Assembly (NCBI RefSeq): GCF_013415845.1
Contig: NZ_CP058907.1
Coordinates: forward strand, 4,712,001 to 4,776,000
DNA: 64,000 bases
Reading direction: 5' to 3'
DNA from: Rhodopseudomonas palustris
GTDB taxonomy: Bacteria > Pseudomonadota > Alphaproteobacteria > Rhizobiales > Xanthobacteraceae
The notes beneath the pieces were generated by a model that had not been told where the DNA came from, did not search any database, and saw only the letters and a list, made by a program, of their open reading frames with translations. The number at the start of each line of letters is the position of its first letter. Position 1 is the first letter of the stretch. The translations under genes were made by a program, and so were the position numbers. Of the stretch, positions 49,686 through 60,020 are shown in pieces.

Positions 49686-49781
49686 GTCATTCCGGGGCGC
49701 GAACATAGTTCGCGAACCCGGAATCCCGAGATTGTAGCGCACAGAGATTCCGGGTTCGCGCTTCGCGCGCCCCGGAATGAC
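49686..49781. repeat. Palindromic repeat, family A, copy 3
   Basis: GTCATTCCGGGGCGCGAACA ... GCGAACCCGGAATCCCG, then AGATTCCGGGTTCGCGC and GCGCCCCGGAATGAC. It sits between the DUF4282 stop and the stop of the convergent ychF gene, where it could also work as a terminator for both. Confidence 0.92.
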
Positions 49782-49821
49782 TCGCTGAGAGGACGGCGCT
49801 CGAAGAGTTTCGCCGTCCGCC

Positions 49822-50919
49822 TTAGGTATTAAACCTGAAGTGCATCACGTCGCCGTCGGCGACGACGTATTCCTTGCCTTCCAGCCGCAGCTTGCCGCCG
49901 TCGCGGGCGCCCGCTTCGCCGCCGAGACGAATGTAATCGTCATAGGCGATGGTCTCGGCGCGGATGAAGCCCTTCTCGAAATCGGTGTGGATCACCGCGG
50001 CGGCCTGCGGCGCCTTGGTGCCCTTGGTGATGGTCCAGGCACGGGCTTCCTTGGGGCCGACCGTGAAGTACGTGATCAGGTGCAAGAGCTCGTAGCCGGC
50101 GCGGATCAGCCGGTCGAGACCGGCCTCGTGCAAGCCCAGCGTGTCGAGGAAGTCGGTGCGCTCTTCCTTCGACAGCGTCGCGATCTCGGACTCGATCTTG
50201 GCCGAGATCACCACCGCGACCGCGCCCTCTTCCTTGGCGCGCGCCATCACCTGTTCGGAGAACTTGTTGCCCTCGGCGGCCGAGCCTTCCTCGACGTTGC
50301 AAACGTACAGAACCGGCTTGGAGGTGAGCAAGCCAAGCATCCGGAACGCACGCTCTTCCTCGGGCTTGCGCTCCAGGAAGCGCGCCGGCTTGCCGTCGCG
50401 CAGCAGGGTCAGCGCGCGGGTGACCAGCTCGAGCTGCTCCTTGGAATCCTTGTCGCCGCCCTTGGCCTTCTTGGTCAGGTTGTCGACGCGCTTTTCCAGA
50501 CTCTCGAGATCGGAGAGCATCAGCTCGGTCTCGATCGTCTCGATGTCGGCGAGCGGCGCAACCCGGCCCTCGACATGGGTGATATCGCCATCCTCGAAGC
50601 AGCGCACCACATGCGCGATCGCATCGACCTCGCGGATGGTGGCGAGGAACTGGTTGCCGAGGCCTTCCCCCTTGGAGGCGCCCTTCACCAAGCCGGCGAT
50701 GTCGACGAAGGTCAGCCGGGTCGGGATGATCTGCTGCGACTTGCCGACCTCGGCCAGCTTGTCGAGCCGCGGATCCGGCACCGCCACCTCGCCGACATTC
50801 GGCTCGATGGTGCAGAATGGATAGTTCGCCGCCTGCGCCGCCGCAGTCTCGGTCAGCGCATTGAACAGCGTCGACTTGCCGACGTTCGGCAGCCCGACGA
50901 TCCCGCATTTGAAGCCCAT
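49822..50919 (-). CDS. ychF: Redox-regulated ATPase / Obg-related translation factor
   Basis: 365-aa P-loop protein of the Obg-YchF family. P-loop [14 protein letters not shown] (8-16 core), G3 [17 protein letters not shown]4 variant YVCNVEE (ATP rather than GTP specificity in the family), coiled-coil arm, and a C-terminal TGS domain ([40 protein letters not shown]). Ribosome- and stress-related ATPase. Start ATG 50917-50919. Same direction as rplY-pth. Confidence 0.97.
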   Translation of the reverse strand: MGFKCGIVGLPNVGKSTLFNALTETAAAQAANYPFCTIEPNVGEVAVPDPRLDKLAEVGKSQQIIPTRLTFVDIAGLVKGASKGEGLGNQFLATIREVDAIAHVVRCFEDGDITHVEGRVAPLADIETIETELMLSDLESLEKRVDNLTKKAKGGDKDSKEQLELVTRALTLLRDGKPARFLERKPEEERAFRMLGLLTSKPVLYVCNVEEGSAAEGNKFSEQVMARAKEEGAVAVVISAKIESEIATLSKEERTDFLDTLGLHEAGLDRLIRAGYELLHLITYFTVGPKEARAWTITKGTKAPQAAAVIHTDFEKGFIRAETIAYDDYIRLGGEAGARDGGKLRLEGKEYVVADGDVMHFRFNT

Positions 50920-50966
50920 GGTGTGTCCCGCTGTTCGAGGCCGGCGCGTCCGCGTCTCGTTTCTGT

Positions 50967-51041
50967 GTCATGCGCGGGCTTGACCCGCGCATCCATCCTC
51001 TTCGCACAATGATGGATCGCCGGGTCGAGCCCGGCGATGAC
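50967..51041. repeat. Palindromic repeat, family C, copy 2
   Basis: GTCATGCGCGGGCTTGACCC then GCGCATCCATCCTCTTCGCA, CAATGATGGATCGCCGGGTC and GAGCCCGGCGATGAC. It fills the 127-nt gap between pth and ychF and can form a cruciform or hairpin. Confidence 0.9.
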
Positions 51042-51046
51042 GCACG

Positions 51047-51667
51047 TTACTTGTCGCGCTCGCCGCCTTTGGCCTGTTTGTCGTTGTCGTAAAATCCCTT
51101 CGCCTGCATCGCCAGATGCACCTTGTTGGCGAAGGAGGCGTCCTTACCCTTGGCGATCAGGCCGGCGTTGTCCGCGGCGATCTCGCAAAGCGCCTCGACC
51201 CAGGGCCGCTCGCTCTTGGCAAAATCGCCGAGCACGTGATTGTGCACCAGCTCCTTCGCGCCCGGATGGCCGACGCCGAGCCGCACGCGAAGATAATCGT
51301 TGCCGATATGCGCCGAGATCGAGCGCAGGCCGTTGTGCCCGGCGATGCCGCCGCCGACCTTCACGCGAACTTTCGCCGGCGGCAGCTCGATCTCGTCGTG
51401 AAACACGGCGATCTCGTTCTGCCCGATCTTGTAGAAGCTGGCCGCGTCCTGCACGGCGCGGCCGGACTCGTTCATGTAGGTGAGCGGCTTCAGTAGTGTG
51501 ATTCGCTCGCCGTCGAGCACACCGTCTGCGGTCTCGCCCTGAAAACGACGGCGCCATGGCGAGAAGCCATGACGCCGCGCGATTTCGTCGATGACCATGA
51601 AGCCGATGTTGTGCCGGTTGCCCTGGTACTTCGCCCCGGGATTGCCCAGCCCAACGAACAGCCGCAT
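51047..51667 (-). CDS. pth: Peptidyl-tRNA hydrolase
   Basis: 206-aa enzyme, usual length. [20 protein letters not shown] carries Asn9 and the catalytic His19. [40 protein letters not shown] (catalytic Asp) and [20 protein letters not shown] follow, then [14 protein letters not shown]. It releases peptides from dropped peptidyl-tRNA, recycling tRNA. Twenty-one nt after rplY; the rplY-pth pair is conserved. Confidence 0.97.
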   Translation of the reverse strand: MRLFVGLGNPGAKYQGNRHNIGFMVIDEIARRHGFSPWRRRFQGETADGVLDGERITLLKPLTYMNESGRAVQDAASFYKIGQNEIAVFHDEIELPPAKVRVKVGGGIAGHNGLRSISAHIGNDYLRVRLGVGHPGAKELVHNHVLGDFAKSERPWVEALCEIAADNAGLIAKGKDASFANKVHLAMQAKGFYDNDKQAKGGERDK

Positions 51668-51688
51668 GACGCGGAACCCCGCGCCGGC

Positions 51689-52381
51689 TTACTTCTTCTT
51701 GGCAGCCGGAGCAGCCGCGGCCGGAGCCTTGGCAGCAGCAGCCGGAGCCTTCGCCGCAGCAGCAGGCGCAGCAGCGGCCGCAGGCGCGGCACCCGCCGCG
51801 GCCTTGTCTTCGTTGTAGCCCGACGGCGGCACGATGGTGACCAGCGTGACGTCATCGCGCGACACCGACTTGACGCCGGTCGGCAGCGCGATGTCAGACA
51901 GATGCAGCGACACGCCGATGTCGAGGGTCGAAACGTCGGCTTCGATGAACTGCGGAATGTTCTCGGCCGGGGCTTCGAGCTCGACGGTGTGGGTGACGAT
52001 GTTGAAGGTACCGCCGCGCTTCACGCCCGGGGCCACTTCGAGGCCCTTCAGGTGCAGCGGCACGCTGACGCGGATGGTCGCGCCGGCGCCGAGCCGCAGG
52101 AAGTCGACGTGGATCGGGAAGTCCCTCACCGGATCGAGGTGATAGTCACGCGGAATGACGCGATGCTTCTTGCCGTCGAGGACGACGTCGAACACCGTGG
52201 TCAGGAACCGGCCGGCCAGAATCCGCAGGCGGAGTTCTTTCTCTTCGACCGAGATCGGCAGCGGGGATTGGTTGTCACCGTAGATCACTCCGGGCACGCG
52301 GCCGGCGCGACGCTCAGCCCGGGCGGCCCCCTTGCCGCTCTTCGGACGTGCGGTCGCCTTCAGTTCCAAGACGCTCGTCAT
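51689..52381 (-). CDS. rplY: 50S ribosomal protein L25, general stress (Ctc) type
   Basis: 230-aa two-domain L25: the 5S-RNA binding N-domain (ELKATARPKSGKGAARAERR, AGRVPGVIYGDNQSPLPISV) and the TL5/Ctc C-domain (VSVPLHLKGLEVAPGVKRGG, ADVSTLDIGVSLHLSDIALP). The last 40 residues are an Ala/Pro/Lys run (KAPAAAAKAPAAAAPAAKKK) typical of this clade. First gene of rplY-pth. ATG 52379-52381; the ribosome site is weak (AGGACTTAAACAG). Confidence 0.95.
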   Translation of the reverse strand: MTSVLELKATARPKSGKGAARAERRAGRVPGVIYGDNQSPLPISVEEKELRLRILAGRFLTTVFDVVLDGKKHRVIPRDYHLDPVRDFPIHVDFLRLGAGATIRVSVPLHLKGLEVAPGVKRGGTFNIVTHTVELEAPAENIPQFIEADVSTLDIGVSLHLSDIALPTGVKSVSRDDVTLVTIVPPSGYNEDKAAAGAAPAAAAAPAAAAKAPAAAAKAPAAAAPAAKKK

Positions 52382-52542
52382 CTGTTTAAGTCCTTGATCT
52401 GTAAAAAGTTAAAGGCCGCAAAGCGGCCCATTGCACACGTCGCGGCAAGCCTCCAGGGGTGCGGGGGCCGCGGACGTGGCCGGTTTCTAGCCGCAAAGGC
52501 CGCAAATGACAAGGAAATCGGGGAGCCAAGCCCCCTCAAGCC

Positions 52543-52655
52543 GTCATTGCCGAGCTTGACCCGGCAATCCATCTGCTTCGCAAGATGATGAAGCCCGAGC
52601 CTTCGGCGCGTCGAAGGGGCTGCGGCCCCGCAGGCGGGTCAAGCCCGGGCGTGAC
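52543..52655. repeat. Palindromic repeat, family C, copy 3 (degenerate)
   Basis: GTCATTGCCGAGCTTGACCC, GGCAATCCATCTGCTTCGCA, AGATGATGAAGCCCGAGCCT, then an insert with TCGGCGCGTCGAAGGGGCTG, closing with GCGGGTCAAGCCCGGGCGTG and AC. The insert breaks the right arm compared with copies 1 and 2. It lies between rplY and ubiK. Confidence 0.8.
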
Positions 52656-52679
52656 GGTCGTGTGACTAAATGAGTTGCC

Positions 52680-52958
52680 TCAAGCCAGCGCGGTCGGGGG
52701 CTCGGAGCCGCCACCCTGGCGGGCTTCCAGCGCGGCGATCCGGGCCTTCAGGGCTTCATTCTCTTCGCGGGTGAGGCGGACCATCTCCTTGAACGCCTCG
52801 AACTCCTCGCGCTTCACCAGATCGAGGTCGCGCAGGATCTTCTCGGCCTGGCTGCGCACCACCCCGTCGATCTCGCGCTTGACGCCCTGGGCCGCGCCGG
52901 CGGCGTCGTTCATCAGGCGGCCGATCTCGTCGAAAAGCCGGTTGTTGGTCTGGGTCAT
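52680..52958 (-). CDS. ubiK: Ubiquinone biosynthesis accessory factor UbiK (BMFP domain)
   Basis: 92-aa coiled-coil protein from ATG 52956-52958, with GGAGAT 9 nt upstream. TNNRLFDEIGRLMNDAAGAA and QGVKREIDGVVRSQAEKILR, then the BMFP motif VKREEFEAFKEMVRLTREEN and EALKARIAALEARQ. In proteobacteria UbiK helps UbiJ in aerobic ubiquinone assembly and can bind membranes. The amphipathic N-terminus and leucine-rich coiled coil fit. Divergent from lgt. Confidence 0.92.
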   Translation of the reverse strand: MTQTNNRLFDEIGRLMNDAAGAAQGVKREIDGVVRSQAEKILRDLDLVKREEFEAFKEMVRLTREENEALKARIAALEARQGGGSEPPTALA

Positions 52959-53211
52959 GGTCGAGATCTCCGTCGCGCGTCGTGCGCGGTTGAAAGCCAA
53001 ACGGGCATTGGCGGTGACAATGGCGATGGAACGGGCTTCCTTCAAGGCCGCCTGGCACGCACCATCTCCGCCCGGTCCGATTTGCCACTCCTTGCGACGT
53101 TCGCACCCCCGTCGCAAGGTCGATTTAAGCATCGGTCTGGACGACACGCACCGCTGGCGCCGGCAATTGACCCTGTACCGTTGCGGGCTTTGGAGATAAG
53201 CCAAACGAACA

Positions 53212-54072
53212 ATGCCATTCTTCGCCGTCGCCTTTCCCGTATTCGATCCGGTGGCCGTCGCGATCGGTCCGTTCGCGATCCGCTGGTACGCGCTGGCCTA
53301 TATCGCCGGCATCGTCATCGGCTGGCTGTATGCCCGGATGCTGCTGCAGCGACAGCGGCTGTGGGGCGGCCCATCGCCGATCTCGCTGGACGCGTTCGAC
53401 GACTTCATCCTGTGGGTCACCATCGGCATCATTCTCGGCGGCCGCACCGGCTACGTGCTGTTCTACAATCTCGACTTCTTCATCCGGCATCCGGCCGAGA
53501 TCTTCGAATTGTGGAAGGGCGGGATGTCGTTCCACGGCGGCTTCATGGGCTGCGTGGCGGCTGTGGTGCTGTTCGGATGGAAGCGTAAGGTGCCGATCCT
53601 GTCGCTCGGCGACATCACCTGCGCGGTCGGCCCGATCGGGCTGTTCCTCGGCCGCATCGCCAACTTCATCAACGGCGAATTGTGGGGCCGTCCCGCCGAC
53701 GCATCAGTGCCGTGGGCGATGGTGTTTCCCAATGCCGGCCCGCTGCCGCGGCATCCGAGCCAGATCTATGAAGCCGGGCTCGAGGGCATCGGGCTGTTCG
53801 TCATCCTGGCGCTGATGATCCGCGCCGGCGCCCTGAAGCGGCCGGGCCTGATCATCGGGGCGTTCCTGACCTTCTACGGCCTTGCCCGCATCACCGGCGA
53901 ATTCTTCCGTGAACCCGATCCACAGCTCGGCTTCCTGTGGGGCGGCATGACCATGGGCATGCTGCTTTCGATCCCGATGGTGATCGTCGGCATCGTGGTG
54001 ATGATCACCACCTGGCGGCGCGGACGCGGGGCGCCCGCGGCGGCGACACCTTCCAGCGAGGCAGCCTCATGA
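53212..54072 (+). CDS. lgt: Prolipoprotein diacylglyceryl transferase
   Basis: 286-aa inner-membrane enzyme that moves diacylglycerol from phosphatidylglycerol to the lipobox Cys, the first step of lipoprotein maturation. Seven helices; Lgt signature [20 protein letters not shown] (Arg, Asn and Glu of the site), HGGFMGC with the essential His, [16 protein letters not shown], and [15 protein letters not shown]. First in an lgt-midA-pgeF unit; its stop overlaps the next start as ATGA. Confidence 0.97.
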   Translation: MPFFAVAFPVFDPVAVAIGPFAIRWYALAYIAGIVIGWLYARMLLQRQRLWGGPSPISLDAFDDFILWVTIGIILGGRTGYVLFYNLDFFIRHPAEIFELWKGGMSFHGGFMGCVAAVVLFGWKRKVPILSLGDITCAVGPIGLFLGRIANFINGELWGRPADASVPWAMVFPNAGPLPRHPSQIYEAGLEGIGLFVILALMIRAGALKRPGLIIGAFLTFYGLARITGEFFREPDPQLGFLWGGMTMGMLLSIPMVIVGIVVMITTWRRGRGAPAAATPSSEAAS

Positions 54073-55208
54073 TCGACCAGACGGCGCTCGCCACCGAGAT
54101 CAAGCGGCTGATCAAGGCCGCCGGCCCGATGCCGGTGTGGCGCTACATGGAATTGTGCCTCGGCCATCCCGAGCACGGCTATTACGTCACCCGCGATCCG
54201 CTCGGGCGCGAAGGCGACTTCACCACCTCGCCCGAGATCAGCCAGATGTTCGGCGAATTGCTCGGGCTGTGGTCGGCCTCGGTGTGGAAGGCTGCCGACG
54301 AGCCGCAAACGCTGCGGCTGATCGAGATCGGCCCCGGTCGCGGCACTATGATGGCGGATGCGCTGCGCGCATTGCGGGTGCTGCCGATCCTGTATCAGTC
54401 GCTCAGCGTGCATCTGGTCGAGATCAACCCGGTGCTGCGCCAGAAGCAGCAGACCCTGCTGGCCGGCATCCGCAACATCCACTGGCACGATAGCTTCGAG
54501 GACGTGCCGGAAGGCCCCGCGGTCATCCTCGCCAACGAATATTTCGACGTTCTGCCGATCCACCAGGCGATCAAGCGCGAGACCGGCTGGCACGAGCGGG
54601 TGATCGAGATCGGCGCGTCCGGCGAGTTGGTGTTCGGCGTCGCCGCCGATCCGATCCCCGGCTTCGAGGCATTGCTGCCGCCGCTGGTGCGGTTGTCGCC
54701 GCCCGGCGCCGTGTTCGAATGGCGGCCCGACACCGAAATCCTGAAGATCGCCAGCCGGGTGCGCGACCAGGGCGGCGCGGCGCTGATCATCGACTACGGC
54801 CATCTGCGCAGCGATGTCGGCGACACCTTCCAGGCGATCGCGAGCCACAGCTACGCCGACCCGCTGCAGCATCCCGGCCGCGCGGATCTCACCGCCCATG
54901 TCGATTTCGACGCGCTCGGCCGCGCCGCCGAGAGCATCGGCGCCCGCGCCCACGGACCGGTGACGCAAGGCGCATTCCTGAAACGGCTCGGCATCGAGAC
55001 CCGCGCGCTGTCGCTGATGGCCAAGGCGACGCCGCAGGTATCGGAAGACATTGCCGGCGCGCTGCAGCGCCTGACCGGCGAAGGCCGCGGCGCGATGGGC
55101 TCGATGTTCAAGGTGATCGGGGTGTCCGATCCGAAGATCGAGACGCTGGTCGCACTCAGCGACGATACCGATCGCGAAGCCGAGCGCCGGCAGGGGACCC
55201 ACGGATGA
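54069..55208 (+). CDS. SAM-dependent methyltransferase, MidA/NDUFAF7 family
   Basis: 379-aa protein. Family landmarks: [23 protein letters not shown] motif [74 protein letters not shown] and [16 protein letters not shown]7 methylates an Arg of the NDUFS2 subunit in mitochondrial complex I, so a role in complex I assembly is a fair inference here. It starts with an ATGA overlap with lgt and ends with the same overlap with pgeF, so the three are translationally coupled. Confidence 0.93.
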   Translation: MIDQTALATEIKRLIKAAGPMPVWRYMELCLGHPEHGYYVTRDPLGREGDFTTSPEISQMFGELLGLWSASVWKAADEPQTLRLIEIGPGRGTMMADALRALRVLPILYQSLSVHLVEINPVLRQKQQTLLAGIRNIHWHDSFEDVPEGPAVILANEYFDVLPIHQAIKRETGWHERVIEIGASGELVFGVAADPIPGFEALLPPLVRLSPPGAVFEWRPDTEILKIASRVRDQGGAALIIDYGHLRSDVGDTFQAIASHSYADPLQHPGRADLTAHVDFDALGRAAESIGARAHGPVTQGAFLKRLGIETRALSLMAKATPQVSEDIAGALQRLTGEGRGAMGSMFKVIGVSDPKIETLVALSDDTDREAERRQGTHG

Positions 55209-55978
55209 TCATCACCTCGCCGCTGCTGGGCGCCGCGCCGGGCCTGCGCCATGCCTTCTTTACCCGCGAGGGCGGCGTGTCGGACGGCATCTATGCCGGC
55301 CTGAACGGCGGCATCGGCTCCAACGACGATCCGGCGAAGGTCGCCGAGAACCGAAGGCGGATGGCGGAAGCGCTGGGCGTCGCGCCGGAGCGCTTCCTCA
55401 CCGTCTATCAGGTGCACTCGCCGGACGTCGCAGTCGCCGAAGCGCCGTGGGATCAGGCGAGCCGGCCGAAGGCCGACGCCATCGTCACCCGCACACCGGG
55501 CCTCGCGATCGGCGTCACCACGGCCGATTGCGGCCCGATCCTGTTCGCCGACCCGGCCGCGCAGGTGATCGGCGCCGCCCATGCCGGCTGGAAGGGCGCG
55601 CTGACTGGCGTGCTCGAATCTACGCTTCAAGAGATGGAGAAGCTCGGCGCCCAGCGCGACCGCGTGGTCGCGGCGATCGGCCCGCTGATCCGGCAGCCTT
55701 CTTATGAGGTCGGCGACGAATTCGTCGCCCGGTTCACCGCGACCGGTCCGGCCTATGCGGCCTTCTTCACCGCAGCCGAGCGGCCCGGCCACGCGATGTT
55801 CGATCTCGGCGGCTTCATCCGGATGCGGCTCGAGGCTGCCGGCGTCGGCATGATCGACGACCTCGGCATCGACACCTACCCGGACGAGCGGTTCTTCTCC
55901 TATCGGCGAACCACCCATCGCAGCGAGCCGGACTACGGCCGCCACGTCCACGCCATCGTGCTGGACCCGGACATCTGA
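55205..55978 (+). CDS. pgeF: Peptidoglycan editing factor / polyphenol oxidase (YfiH)
   Basis: 257-aa protein of the laccase-domain family. RHAFFTREGGVSDGIYAGLN, TVYQVHSPDVAVAEAPWDQA (metal His), VTTADCGPILFADPAAQVIG (Cys and Asp), AAHAGWKGALTGVLESTLQE (second His) and AAIGPLIRQPSYEVG are all canonical. E. coli PgeF removes wrongly placed amino acids from UDP-MurNAc; other homologues act on purine nucleosides. Coupled by ATGA to the methyltransferase gene. Confidence 0.95.
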   Translation: MIITSPLLGAAPGLRHAFFTREGGVSDGIYAGLNGGIGSNDDPAKVAENRRRMAEALGVAPERFLTVYQVHSPDVAVAEAPWDQASRPKADAIVTRTPGLAIGVTTADCGPILFADPAAQVIGAAHAGWKGALTGVLESTLQEMEKLGAQRDRVVAAIGPLIRQPSYEVGDEFVARFTATGPAYAAFFTAAERPGHAMFDLGGFIRMRLEAAGVGMIDDLGIDTYPDERFFSYRRTTHRSEPDYGRHVHAIVLDPDI

Positions 55979-56210
55979 GACCCGTCAGGCCCGCTCTAAG
56001 CGACCCAAAGATGAACGCGAATTAACCACGTTCGTTTACGCCCGAGGCGCCGCCAATCTGGCTAATATTCTGAAAATTTTAGAGAAATTGAAACGGACGG
56101 GCCGCAAAGGATTAACCTGGTACTCGCCCTGCCCTAGACCTTAATGCATTTTAACGATATCGCTTCCGTCGTTCGGCGGCCACCGCGCCGCGCTTTCGAC
56201 GGGACCCTGC

Positions 56211-56819
56211 ATGTTGGCTCGCCTGCCCCGCCAGATCGCCACGCGCACGATGCGCACCGCCCTCCTGCTCACTCTGCTGACCGGCCTCGCCGGCTGCGTC
56301 ACCGGAGGCGGCCCGGGCGCCGGCCCGATGGCCTCGGCAGGCGGCAGCGGCGTCGCGTTCGAATCCATCGACGGCCCGCCGCCGCAGGTGTTCGACCGCA
56401 TGGTCGCGGTGCTCGACAGCGAGTCCAAGCTGCGCAACATCCCGGTGGTGTCGCGCGAAGGCGGCGCGGCGTATCGCGTCCGCAGCTATCTGTCGGCGCA
56501 GGTCCGCGGCAACCGCACCAATATCGCCTGGGTTTGGGACGTTTATGATCGCAACCAGCAGCGCACGCTGCGGCTGTCGGGCGAGGAACCGGCCGGCAAC
56601 GGTCGCGATGCCTGGCAGCAGGCCGACGACGTCGTGCTGCGCCGGATCGCGCAAGCCGGCCTCACCGGAATGAGCGGCTTGGTGAACGGCGGGTTACCTG
56701 CCGACACCGCACCCGCCGCAGCCCCGAGCGAGCGCGGCCCGGCGATCGCAAGCGCCGAGCCGGCTCCAGCCGCGAGCAGCGATGCGCCCTCTGCAGCCCT
56801 GAGTTTCGCTGCGCGCTGA
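56211..56819 (+). CDS. Predicted lipoprotein of unknown function
   Basis: 202 aa. Signal peptide with lipobox LTGLAGC (MRTALLLTLLTGLAGC; ATG 56250 is an alternative start), then a Gly-rich linker, a core with GPPPQVFDRMVAVLDSESKL and VSREGGAAYRVRSYLSAQVR, NIAWVWDVYDRNQQRTLRLS, ADDVVLRRIAQAGLTGMSGL, and an Ala/Pro tail. Once Cys is lipidated it would face the periplasm or the outer membrane. No function recognised. The 232-nt gap upstream (55979-56210) is AT-rich near 56060 (AAAATTTTAGAGAAATTG) and probably holds its promoter. Confidence 0.82.
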   Translation: MLARLPRQIATRTMRTALLLTLLTGLAGCVTGGGPGAGPMASAGGSGVAFESIDGPPPQVFDRMVAVLDSESKLRNIPVVSREGGAAYRVRSYLSAQVRGNRTNIAWVWDVYDRNQQRTLRLSGEEPAGNGRDAWQQADDVVLRRIAQAGLTGMSGLVNGGLPADTAPAAAPSERGPAIASAEPAPAASSDAPSAALSFAAR

Positions 56820-56987
56820 TTGCTGCAATTGCACGCTACATAGGTCGAATCCGCACCGGAAAACCGTCACAACGGGTTGCCATCGCCGGCGACCGGCTGA
56901 TATCACCTCGCTCGCAAAACAGTCCGATTTCGCGAGTCAACCGATATGCTGAACGTTGTATCCACCGCGCAGAGGGGAAACGCGTCG

Positions 56988-57941
<954 letters not shown>

Positions 57942-57987
57942 GTTTCAGTCATCTCCGTCGTCATTCGACGCAATCAGCCTCTCTTTC

Positions 57988-58106
57988 GTCATTCCGGGGC
58001 GCTCACGAAGTGAGCGAACCCGGAATCTCGACGTTCGAGCCACCAGCAGTATTTCAACAATCTCTGGATTCCGGGTTCGCGAGCTTTGCTCGCGCCCCGG
58101 AATGAC
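57988..58106. repeat. Palindromic repeat, family A, copy 4
   Basis: GTCATTCCGGGGCGCTCACG ... GAGCGAACCCGGAATCTCG, then GGATTCCGGGTTCGCGAGC and GCGCCCCGGAATGAC. Lies between prs and the stop of the convergent ribH gene, so it may terminate both. Confidence 0.92.
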
Positions 58107-58118
58107 GGAATAGTTCGA

Positions 58119-58652
58119 CTACACGATCCCGGCCGCGACCTGGCCGCGCAGGCGCTCCAGGCTGAGCAGGGTGTCGGCGCAGGCGTGGGCGACGTCGGCG
58201 CCCTTGGTGGCGAAGTGCTGCCGGAAATGCTCGGTGTTCGACGAGCCGCGCTCGAAGCTGTGCGGCGTCGCCACCGCGGAGAACACCGGCACCTCGGTCT
58301 TGAGCTGCACGTCCATCAACGCCTGAATCACCGTCTGGGCGACAAAGCCGGTGAGGCCGTCGTCGACCACGAGGCCGGCCGCGACGATCGCGGTGTAGCG
58401 CCGGGTCTTCGCCAGCATCTGCACGTGCAGCGGAATCTCGAACGAGCCCGGCACTTCGAACAGATCGACCTGCGAGGCGACGATGCCGCGCTCGACGATC
58501 TCGCGCACGAACGACTCCCAGCAGCCGGCGACCACATCGCGATGCCACGACGACTGCACGAAGGCGACGCGCTGCGGCTTGGCGAAGCGCGGATACGACC
58601 GCTCGGCCGTCGGCGGCGCAGTCTCGGCAGGATCGGTCACGGTTTCGGTCAT
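58119..58652 (-). CDS. ribH: 6,7-dimethyl-8-ribityllumazine synthase, type II-like
   Basis: 177 aa from ATG 58652 (GTG 58664 also possible; neither site is strong). FAKPQRVAFVQSSWHRDVVA, EVPGSFEIPLHVQMLAKTRR, IVAAGLVVDDGLTGFVAQTV, and VPVFSAVATPHSFERGSSNT with the active-site His. The missing G/A-VIRG-T-H pattern and the long linker match the RibH2 lumazine synthases of rhizobia and Brucella rather than RibH1. It joins the ribityl-aminouracil and the four-carbon phosphate in riboflavin synthesis. Isolated from other rib genes in this window. Confidence 0.88.
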   Translation of the reverse strand: MTETVTDPAETAPPTAERSYPRFAKPQRVAFVQSSWHRDVVAGCWESFVREIVERGIVASQVDLFEVPGSFEIPLHVQMLAKTRRYTAIVAAGLVVDDGLTGFVAQTVIQALMDVQLKTEVPVFSAVATPHSFERGSSNTEHFRQHFATKGADVAHACADTLLSLERLRGQVAAGIV

Positions 58653-59007
58653 CGGCAGGCTCACTCGGCTGTCATCTGAAGGGCGGCTCAGGCTACCAGC
58701 GGCGGCCCATGAATCAAAGGTTGACCATGCGGCGAAAGACTCGTGTGGAGCGAATTCCGCGCCCCGGACTCGGCTGACGCGAATCCGATTCCGTTTTGTT
58801 CTCGCGCCACTCGTTCCGTTGTGGACGGGTTACTCTTTGGTTGTGGAATTGGCGAAGCCCGGGATTGCGCCGATTCCGCAAATCACATCATTTCATCCCT
58901 GCAACCTCGGTTCGTCCGGACTAATCCTTCCGACGCGAGCACAGGTACAGGCGCGTACCGGCCTGCCTCATGCGTATCAGCATATTCCAACGTAAGGTCG
59001 AGACGGC
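58653..59007. other. 355-nt intergenic region between ribH and the YbjN gene
   Basis: Divergent promoter region. The middle (58790-58870) is somewhat less GC-rich, with CGTTTTGTTCTCGC and GGGTTACTCTTTGG. I see no reliable -35/-10, no hairpin with T tract and no gene; the long plus-strand frames here lack ribosome sites. Confidence 0.55.
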
Positions 59008-59508
59008 ATGCCCTTGCTCGAAGGCATCATCGAGTCACGAAATAATCCGCTCGCCGTGGTCGAAGACATCGCCGCGTCGAACGACCTCGCTTTCGAGCGC
59101 TCCGGCGAAGACGAAATCACCATCGTCGCCAAGGGCCAGTGGACCGACTACACGCTGTCGTTCACCTGGATGAACGAGATCGAAGCGCTGCATCTGGCCT
59201 GCGCGTTCGACATGAAAGTACCGGCGGCACGCCGCAACGAAACTCTGCGACTGATCGCGGCGATCAACGAACAGCTTTGGGTCGGACATTTCGACGTGTG
59301 GAATCACACCGGCACCGTGATGTACCGACAGGCGCTGGTTCTGCCGGGCGGGCTGGCCGCCACCGAAGCGCAGTGCGAGACCATGCTGATCAGCGCGATC
59401 CACGCCTGCGAGCGTTACTACCCGGCGATGCAGTTCACGGTGTGGGCCGGCAAGACCGCCGCCGAAGCGATGAGCGCGGCGATGTTCGACACTCAGGGCG
59501 AGGCGTGA
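59008..59508 (+). CDS. YbjN domain-containing protein
   Basis: 166 aa, one YbjN/type-III chaperone-like domain: VVEDIAASNDLAFERSGEDE, WTDYTLSFTWMNEIEALHLA, then RRNETLRLIAAINEQLWVGH and FDVWNHTGTVMYRQALVLPG. YbjN-family proteins resemble secretion chaperones and affect stress traits in E. coli; here the role is unknown. The stop overlaps the next GTG start (GTGA), so translation is coupled with the GNAT gene. Confidence 0.88.
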   Translation: MPLLEGIIESRNNPLAVVEDIAASNDLAFERSGEDEITIVAKGQWTDYTLSFTWMNEIEALHLACAFDMKVPAARRNETLRLIAAINEQLWVGHFDVWNHTGTVMYRQALVLPGGLAATEAQCETMLISAIHACERYYPAMQFTVWAGKTAAEAMSAAMFDTQGEA

Positions 59509-59933
59509 GCCAAGCGCCGCGCATCGTCGTTCGCGACGGCGCCTCCGAGCTCGACCGCGCCGCGATCCTGCGCGCGCTGATCACCCACAATGAGAAGGCC
59601 GGCGGACCGTCGGGCTTTCAGCAGGTCTGCCTCGTGGTCGAAGACCCCGACACCGGCGAGACCACCGGCGGGCTGTGGGGCCGGATCATCTACGACTGGC
59701 TGTTCGTCGAATTCCTCGCCGTCCCGGAGACGGCGCGTCGCAGCGGACTCGGCACCGAACTGCTGGGCCGCGCCGAGCAGATCGCCAAGGACCGCGGCTG
59801 CGCCGGTGTGTGGCTCGATACCTATCAGTTTCAGGCCCCCGACTTCTATCGCAAGCACGGCTATCAGGAGTTCGGCCGCATCGCCGATCACCCGCGCGGA
59901 TCGCAGCGCCTGTTCTTTATGAAGACCTTCTGA
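59505..59933 (+). CDS. GNAT family N-acetyltransferase
   Basis: 142 aa from GTG 59505 (overlaps the YbjN stop by 4 nt). VRDGASELDRAAILRALITH, then VEFLAVPETARRSGLGTELL with acetyl-CoA loop RRSGLG, and DTYQFQAPDFYRKHGYQEFG. Closest in style to acetyltransferases with WLDTYQFQAPDFY strands. Substrate unknown; a partner relation with YbjN is suggested by coupling. Confidence 0.88.
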   Translation: MSQAPRIVVRDGASELDRAAILRALITHNEKAGGPSGFQQVCLVVEDPDTGETTGGLWGRIIYDWLFVEFLAVPETARRSGLGTELLGRAEQIAKDRGCAGVWLDTYQFQAPDFYRKHGYQEFGRIADHPRGSQRLFFMKTF

Positions 59934-60020
59934 TCGCTGCGCGCGGGGCACCGCGCTTGTGACCCCTGCGAGCATCCAATAAAACCCGGCCAGAACGCGC
60001 CGCCGTCGCGGCGTGGATGG

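Noticed and set aside
56113..56160. TTAA-N6-TTAA near 56138 as a second CtrA site
   Set aside because: The spacing is one base short of the N7 consensus, so it is not reported as a site.
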